A stretch of DNA of 64,000 nt from Mytilus trossulus (lineage: Eukaryota; Mollusca; Bivalvia; Mytilida; Mytilidae), in contig NC_086379.1 of NCBI RefSeq assembly GCF_036588685.1, positions 75,423,727-75,487,726 of the forward strand, given 5' to 3'. The translations under genes were made by a program, and so were the position numbers. The notes under the pieces are model-generated. The model was not told where the DNA came from and did no database searches. It saw nothing but the letters and a program-made list of their open reading frames with translations. Shown piece by piece: positions 57,058-64,000 of the stretch (positions are counted from its first letter, which is position 1; the number at the start of each line of letters is the position of its first letter).

Positions 57058-58440
57058 CTATTCTCGTAATTTAATACTTGGTAAGGCGAAGTAATACCTG
57101 GCATACCGTGACTGTTATCACCTGTTTACTATAATCAAAGATCTTAGATTGACCCCAGCATGTCATTTAGTTGCCCACCGAACGTAAAAGCAACCGACCG
57201 CCAATTAATAGATTTTTACATGGCGGTGCTGTTATATAAACGTAAACTCAACATTTCCTTTAATTCATATTGTATGAATTTTAGTAAATTAATGTTGTAT
57301 ATCAAGAAATAACCCAAAACAAACAAGTATATAGATCACAGAGAATTCAGGCATCAATTATAATACCAAACCTTTCAATTACTGTAATTTTCTTGATTCT
57401 ATACACCAATTCTTGTTAGTAATATTATAATGTATGTATTGAATTGTGTACACAGTCTTACAGGATCCCATTTTCAATTAGATTGATTGATAGTTTTCTT
57501 CTTAAAGTACCAATGTCTTAAGTATATTTTTTGTCCTGCTCCTAGTTGTCAATAACATTTCTTCTTTGTTCATCAGGGTACATAGATGCAGTTTTTTTCT
57601 ATCATCCATTCCAACCCCCCCCCCCGAAGAAATAGTCAAAGCTGCTTTCTAATGCCGTATGCAAAGAAGACAAAAATAAAATAAAAAGAAGACAAAAAAC
57701 ACCATTCAAACATTCATCGCTTTAGCAAACAAAATACAAGAACCAAACAATCAACGTGTGCAAAGGGAATATTGGCCGGTCTTCGCTTTTAAATTTCTAA
57801 AAAGAAATATCTGATTTTTTTTAACTTGATAATAATGATCATAAAATAATTAAAGTTAAAATTGCAAACAATGGTGATTGTCAGCCCTTGTAACAAATGC
57901 CATTGTAACAAACAACTTTTTTTTATAACTTTTAAACAGGGGCAGCACATATCTTCTTACCTTATCATATTTTTGTGAATTTTGGGAAAGTTAAGATTTT
58001 TTTTCAATTTTCTCTTTTGTAATGTTTCCATGGTAACAGCGATCATTTTAAATATTACAAGTCAACTAGAATACCTACACATGGCAGTTTTAAAAATCCA
58101 AAATCCTAACTTCACATTTAAAAAGGTGGTCCTCGTTCTAGTGGTATTTTGTGAAAATTTTTCTATCAGTATCGGTGAAATCGAGCATGCAAGGAAAAAG
58201 TGGAAGAATAACAATAAATAACAGATGAATACCATTATGTCCGCTGTCCAGGTAACACAATAATAACTTGTTCTCTTAGGCTGAACAAACCCCAGCAATA
58301 TATATCTAGAACAAAGAAAAACCAACACCACTCCTAAAGATGTCATTATGGTCTGTATATAATATTCATTGCTGTATCTGAAGGCATAAAATGGAATAAA
58401 AGTGCGACATGTGATAACCCTATACGTAATCAATTCTTAT
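57058..58440. repeat. Old tandem duplication, unit 1 (blocks X, Y, Z)
   Basis: Block X 57058-57600 ('cataccgtgactgttatcac', 'acgtaaactcaacatttcct', 'cttacaggatcccattttca'), block Y about 57990-58055 ('ccatggtaacagcgatcatt'), block Z 58080-58440 ('ggaataaaagtgcgacatgt'). The same blocks in the same order reappear at 58455-58985, about 59100-59150 and 60605-60975. Minus frames over Z are only partly conserved and shift frame between copies, so not called as genes. A C-run is at 57615-57625. Confidence 0.6.
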
Positions 58441-59610
58441 AATTTAGTGTTAATTCAAACTTTTTCCGGTAATTTTACACTTGGAAATGCGAAATAAAAC
58501 TTGGCATAACGTGACTGTCATCACCAGTTTACTGTAATCGAAGACCTTAGATTTACCTCATTATGTCTTTTTGTTGCCCACCGAACGCTAAGAAACTGAC
58601 CATCAATCAATCTTTTGGTTGATTGTTACGTTGCGTTGCTGTCACATAAACGTAAACTCAACATTTCCTTTAATTCAATTGTATGAATTTTATTTCTTGT
58701 TTTGTATACCATGAAATATCCAAAAACAAACAACTATATAGATCACAGTGAACAAAGGCATCAATTATACCAAACCTTTCAATTACAGTTATTTTCTAGA
58801 TTCTATACACCAGTTCTTGTTAGAAATATTGGGATATATGTGTTAAATTGTATAGACAGTCTTACAGGATCCCATTTTCAATTAGATTGATTGATCGTTT
58901 TCATCTAAAAAGTACCAATGTCTTTAGAGAACTTTTTGTCCTGGTACTAATGTTTTTTTTATCATCGGGGTATACAGAAGCAGATTTTTTTATCATTCAT
59001 TTTTTCCCCAAAACACTTTCCATACTTTTAGTGCCGTTAGCGAAAACGACAAAACAAGACCAAATCATAGAAAGATTTCCATTAGATTGAAGCATTTTTT
59101 GTTGCTATTTTTATGGCAATCGTGGCCATTTTAAAAATTTGTTTTACTTATTCCACATGTTTACATTTAACATCACATGTCTATCAAAATGAGTTTGATT
59201 TGAATAAACAATCTTAAAAAAAATGTTTTTTATGCGTTTTACTATAGTATAGGGTTCCATGTTAAACATTTAGGGCAAAAAGTCACTGCAGCTAGTTACA
59301 TCTCGTCAATGTGTTTGTATTGTTTTTCCATTTTGGGTAATGTGTTTTGTATATGCGACTTTTGGTATTTCTTTGGTTCTCATAACGTGACTCTGTACTT
59401 TAAAAGATCCCGTCAGTATGATATTGTTCTATTTTATGTCATTATGATATACTTCTATTATGAATTACAATATACGTTGAACCACAACGTCAAAATCATT
59501 CAATCGGGTAGTGGAATAAACTATTTGTGGATTCTTATAAATTCTATATATAACTTTTGGACTAGTTTAAATCTCGATATATTTCTGAAATCTATTCTTA
59601 CATACTTTTG

Positions 59611-59734
59611 ATTTTTTTAACCCTGTATGTTTACATTGCTTATTTTTTAAACCCTGTATGCTAACATTGCCTATTTTTTTAACCCTGTATGCTAACATTG
59701 CCTATTTTTTAACCCTGTATGCTAACATTGCCTA
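59611..59734 (+). repeat. 31-bp minisatellite, four copies
   Basis: 'aaccctgtatgctaacattg' + 'cctatttttt' repeated with 30-31-bp spacing (units near 59619, 59650, 59681, 59711). The first copy is the most diverged. Confidence 0.85.
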
Positions 59735-59960
59735 GGTTAATTTCAAATTGTTTGTATACACATTGAACGACAAATCTATGTGACGTATAAAATTTTTCTG
59801 AAATCAGACACACAAATCAAGGAATGTGTTTTTAGATAGAGTTTTTGTGTTCTGTTAAATTGTTCCTTTTAAAAGTATTATACGATGATAACTGTTGTAC
59901 CCATAGTTTGACTGTTTTATTTATTGTGTCTGTTTAGTCAACGCATCAATGTAAATATAA

Positions 59961-60602
59961 CGGAATTTGATGAGACTGTCATCAAAGTGAGAGGGTTAGC
60001 GCTTTAAAACCAGGTTTAATCCTCCATTTTTTCTACATTTAAAAATGTCTGTACCAAGTCCAGAATATGACAGTTCTTGTCCATTCGTTTTTGATGCGTT
60101 TTGTTATTTGATTTTGCCTTGTCATTATGGACTTCCCGAATGGATTTTACTCAAATTTTAGTATTTTTGTGATTTTACTTTTTACGAGATTCTGAAATTT
60201 AAGATGAGCAATGTTTAAATATTTCTTAATCTTTTGTTGAGGCGTACTCAAATTAGTCATATTTTTTTTTTACATTCATACGGAATTTGATGGGACTGTA
60301 TTCAAAGTGAGAGGGTTAGCGCTTTAAAACCAGGTTTAATCCACCATTTTCTACATTTTAAAATGCCTGTACCAAGCCAGGAATATGACAGGTCTTGTCT
60401 ATTCGTTTTTGATGCGTTTTATAATTTAATATTACCATGTGATTATGGACTATCCGAATTGATTTCCCTCTAAGTTTCGTATTTTTGTGATTTCACTTTT
60501 TACGAGATTCTGAAAATGGTCCAAAATCTATAAAAAAAAGTTAAGATAAGCAATGTTTAAATATTTCTAAATCTTTTGTTGAGGCGTACTCAAATTAGTC
60601 AT
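59961..60602 (+). repeat. 320-bp tandem duplication
   Basis: 59961-60260 and 60281-60602 both run from 'cggaatttgatg(a/g)gactgt' through 'gagagggttagcgctttaaa', 'tgtaccaag(t/c)c(c/a)(a/g)gaatatgaca' and 'gttgaggcgtactcaaatta'. The middle matches the retroelement-tail word seen elsewhere ('gtaccaagtcagg'). Confidence 0.8.
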
Positions 60603-61384
60603 CAAATTTTCACAGTAATGGCGACTGTTTTGAAATTTCAAAGTCTAACTGCACATTTAAAGTGGTGGTACTAGTTAAGGTGGTACTTTCGTGAATATTT
60701 GTCTAACACTACCTGATAAATCGATCATACACAAAACAATTTGGATGAATAACAATTAATTACAGAAAAATAGCAATATGACACCCGTTATTTGTTCGGG
60801 GTGACTTAGTTATAACTTGTTCCCTTTGGCCGAACAACCCCAAGCAATACAGATCTAGGACATAACAAAATCTTAAATATGTCAACATGGTCTGTATCTG
60901 ATGTTCATTGCTTTGTCTGAAGGCATTAAACGGAATAAAAGTGCAAAATGTGATAACCCTATGCGTAATCATTAACCGCTTAACTCTTTATCATATATAG
61001 TTGATTAGCTTTTATTGAACAGAAATCGATTATACAAACTTTTATCACAAAGACAATAACTTTGTGCACTTATTGCTTGGAGACAAAAAAGTACATTAAT
61101 ATCAGAGTTTTTTCTATAACGATTGGTACCTAGAATTCTTTTTTTATGATAACAGTCACAAACATCGATTTCTGGATGATTAAACAATTATTTTCTTATA
61201 CACGCAGATATTTTATTCTTTCTACTATCGGATAATTGGATTCGTTTTTGCAATAAATTCATCAAGAAAAGGTAGAGAATGAGTCAGATGTCTTATCAGA
61301 CGATCAAATCACTACAACTTGACATGTTCGGCATTAATTGCGACCCTATATAATTACATAGGTCACACTGTTCTAAGAAATCTA

Positions 61385-61810
61385 TACCTATAAGATGGAT
61401 GTCTCTGTAGTCAGGGTTTATACCAGATTTACATAGAGAAGGATAAGTGATAATGAAAGAGCACAAATAGAAATGCTCAGCTTTGTTCTAATAAGGTTTA
61501 CTTTATAATCAGAATCTGTAATATTTTCTCTTTAATCAGCAGACATTCTCACGTGAACTAATCCATGGTCTCCTAGGACTAGCTGCATGGTTGTAATGAA
61601 ACTATTATAATAGAATTTTATTTTTATTACCTTGTACTAAACAACATAACTAGGGAATATGGTTTAAAATCTTTCCTGAGTGCACATGGTTCGATCGATA
61701 AACAAGTGAAGAACGAATTAAATTCTAAAAATGCATACCTCTGAAATTATATTTTAATTGACATAACATTTTAGTACAAGAAAAATAATTGAAACGGGAT
61801 TTTTTTTCAG
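61385..61810 (+). repeat. Triplicated block W, copy 1
   Basis: Starts 'gatggatgtctctgtagtca', then 'gataagtgataatgaaagag', 'ctcagctttgttctaataag', 'tccatggtctcctag'. The similarity to copy 2 extends to about 61800. No conserved ORF. Confidence 0.75.
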
Positions 61811-62444
61811 TGTATTAATTCATAATATGAAGTCTGTACTAGCCTAACAGAAAGACAAATATTCACATCAATGCGACAAAGAGGTCTTCGACATGGGAGC
61901 AACCCCTCTCTTCCATGCAAGTTGAAGGAGGTCCCTAGAATTTAGTGCTATATGTCGATAACGCTTTTAGTTTGGGTAGGAGATTACAGGTATGATAATG
62001 ATTTGCTGTATAGAAACCAAAGACTCTTAATTATAAAAAGTGATTGCTTCAGGTTGGTCCCGTATATGTTATCCTATATATCGGAATGGGGAGCCTTTTG
62101 AAACATATTGAATATTATGGAAAAAACACATAAAAACCAACTGACCAATGAATGGGTACAACAGTAACGATTCCATACAGTATCTTCTTTGAAGTCACGA
62201 ATTGGATTTTAAAAAGTAGATACTATACCACATAAATATAAATCATAGCAATGCCAATGTTTTCTTTCAACCATTTCCTAAAAATGATCTATTCTGATAA
62301 AGAAAAGTACAACAAAAGGAGTATGCATACAAAATGAAGGTTCTATATAAAACATATGCCGGGAAAAGCCACTACAGTGCAGTTAAGACGATTTTTCAAT
62401 ACTCTATATATCTGTTTAAATAGTGTAGTCCGAAATTGTATGAG

Positions 62445-62855
62445 AATTATAAGGTGGATGTCTCTGTAGCGATGACTTATACAGATTTACATAGATAATG
62501 ATAAGTGATAATGAAAGAGAACAAATAGAAATTCTCAGCTTTGTTCTAATAAGGATTTTATAATCAGATCTTGTAATATTTTCTCCTTTATCAGCAGACC
62601 TTCTCACATGTACTAATCCATGGTCTCCTAGGACAAGCTGCATGGTTATGATGAAGCTATCGTAGTTTAAATTACTATGAACAAAGACAACAGAACTATG
62701 GGATATATTCAAAGTCTTTGTTTTTTGAGTGCATATTATTTTATCGATTAGCGAGTAAATTATGAAATGAGTTCTAACAAAGGATACCTCTGAAGTAATG
62801 ATTTAATTAACCCAATATTTCAGTTCAATAGAAATCATCAAAACGAATGAAAAAA
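62445..62855 (+). repeat. Triplicated block W, copy 2
   Basis: Same landmarks as 61385-61810. The 98-codon minus frame 62416-62712 spans it; the equivalent frames in copies 1 and 3 contain stops, so coding is not supported. Confidence 0.75.
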
Positions 62856-63354
62856 AAGTTAATGTCTTACCAATTGCACATTTAAAAAGGTATAACCGCA
62901 GCTGCGGAATAATATCAACAAAGAACAATTATATCTGGCATTGAAATCGAACTATAAAGGTTATAATTAGCTTTACTATCTCACTGTAAAATACAAAAAA
63001 CAATAGAAAAACATTCAGACAACCCATAATACACTCTAAAAATGTATGAAAAAGTTAAATAATACTTATGAACTGCATACCAATTTAAATAATAAATAAT
63101 CTGGCCGATAGTTGGTTAAGTTTGGTCAAGTAGTATCAATTCAATATCTGATATCAATCAACGAAACAGGCGAAAAGCAACTACATATTCCCGACTTTTG
63201 TTAGTCGAATCGAACATATTGACATTGCAGTTAATATCTCTGTAAAGTTTCATTAAATTTGCAGCATTTTGAAATTTTAGAAATTTTGTTATTTCGATGG
63301 CAACTGTGACCATTTCAAAATATTTCACTACTCATTCAAAATATATACGTTCAA

Positions 63355-63478
63355 CTGGAAATGGGGAATGTGCCAAAGAGACAACAACCCGACCAAGGAG
63401 CAGAAAACGGCAGAAGGCAATTAATGGGTATTCAATACAGTGAGAAACTCATGCACCGGAGGAGTGCTTCAGCTGGAT
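63355..63478 (-). repeat. Retroelement tail fragment
   Basis: 'aatggggaatgtgccaaaga', 'caacaacccgaccaaggagc' and 'accggaggagtgcttcagct' are the reverse complement of the tail at 1190-1325. Confidence 0.65.
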
Positions 63479-63713
63479 CCAAAAACAAAAAATAATATTA
63501 GTTCAGTGAAAATGAACGTTATACTAAATTCCGAAATATACTATACACAAAAAACTAAAATTAATATACAAGTATCAAACAAATTTTGTTTCATTTATTC
63601 TTATAATCTTTAAGAACATGTTTCCTATGTGTTTTCCTGTAGGTATCTATTTAAAACAAATTTCGGAAAAGCCACAGCAGTGCAGTTCCAATTATTCTTA
63701 AAAACATAAAACA

Positions 63714-63955
63714 TCTGTGAGATGGATGTCTCTGTAGTCAGGTTAAATACCAGATTTACATAGAGAAGGATAAGTGATAATGAAAGAGCACAAATAGCAA
63801 TTCTCAGCTTTGTTCTAATAAGGTTTACCTTATAACCCGAACCTCTAATATTTTCTCTTTATTCTAATCAGCAGTCGTTCTCACATGTATTAATCCATGG
63901 TCTCCTAGATAAAGCTGCATGATTTTGATGAGACTATTTAGATTTTTAAACGTTC
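63714..63955 (+). repeat. Triplicated block W, copy 3
   Basis: Starts 'gatggatgtctctgtagtca' and continues with the same ordered landmarks as copy 1. An upstream 'ggaaaagccac(a/t)(g/a)cagtgcagtt' word is shared with copy 2 (62359 and 63665). Confidence 0.75.
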
Positions 63956-64000
63956 ATTGATTACTTGAAGTAAGTACCTTCCGTTTTAATTTCCAAGTAT

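Larger units (their letters stand above)
58455..60975. repeat. Old tandem duplication, unit 2 (X', Y', Z') with an insert
   Basis: X' 58455-58985, Y' about 59100-59150, Z' 60605-60975. About 1.4 kb between Y' and Z' is extra compared with unit 1 and contains the 31-bp minisatellite and the 320-bp duplication listed separately. Confidence 0.6.

Noticed and set aside
58062..58433. 123-codon minus-strand frame with apparent membrane segments
   Set aside because: Only the first ~30 codons resemble the paralogous block at 60760-60972, after which the frames diverge by indels; substitutions do not favour silent sites. More likely conserved non-coding repeat.
62416..62712. 98-codon minus-strand frame over block W
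   Set aside because: The other two copies of the block contain in-frame stops within 20 codons of the shared ATG.

Overview
The window looks like a stretch of an animal nuclear genome from a marine bivalve, most likely a Mytilus-type mussel. It is AT-rich, has spliced genes, and is saturated with repeats. Several repeats I recognise from memory as abundant mussel repeats (the 'cgcgtttcgtctacataagactcatcagtgacg' family split across many sites, and the 'gacgcctccgggtgcggg' retroelement tail). The species call is therefore inference; the repeats themselves are visible in the sequence.

Only a few cellular gene pieces can be supported. (1) 3126-3592 (+) is the terminal exon of an opsin: transmembrane helices 6-7, the retinal-binding lysine, NPxxY and an NKQ motif. 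An in-frame TAA cuts off a 74-codon acidic tail that otherwise stays open. (2) 50892-52318 (+) is a complete Ras-family GTPase of the RASD/Dexras type, with a CRE, a TATA box, a small non-coding first exon, one intron and a single coding exon ending in a CAAX box. (3) 39921-40136 (-) is a possible terminal exon of a secreted or extracellular protein, unidentified, with five N-glycosylation sequons.

The rest is transposon-derived. 0-12.4 kb: Penelope-like reverse transcriptase fragments (2-697 +; 5.0-5.6 kb -; 9.16-10.37 kb -), a MITE inside the opsin intron, and a three-copy ~360-bp tandem repeat. 13.86-17.86 kb (-): a nearly full coding region of a DIRS-like tyrosine-recombinase retrotransposon (Gag-like, RT-RNase H, recombinase) broken by stops and frameshifts. 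18.9-26.3 kb: a diverged tandem array, one unit of which is split by a 4.1-kb TTAA-flanked element; a sister unit still shows the empty site. That element itself carries two identical 469-bp direct repeats, each with its own terminal inverted repeats. 29.2-31.6 kb: mosaic of repeat and LINE/RT fragments.

32.0-38.24 kb holds the most striking structure: a 6.2-kb element with ~400-bp terminal inverted repeats and a perfect 5-bp target duplication (GTATT), into which a 3.86-kb foldback-type element has inserted at TA. The inner element's arms are arrays of short palindromes (AGTTCTA-TAGAACT type). 41.56-43.27 kb is a piggyBac-like non-autonomous element carrying a tRNA-like SINE with a (CTTAA)n tail. 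53.14-53.48 kb is an intact tRNA-derived SINE with an 11-bp target duplication. 57-64 kb is a set of old tandem duplications with conserved block order and no convincing ORF.

None of the large TIR elements carries a recognisable transposase, so all look non-autonomous. Repeat boundaries are by eye and may be off by a few bases unless a target-site duplication fixes them.
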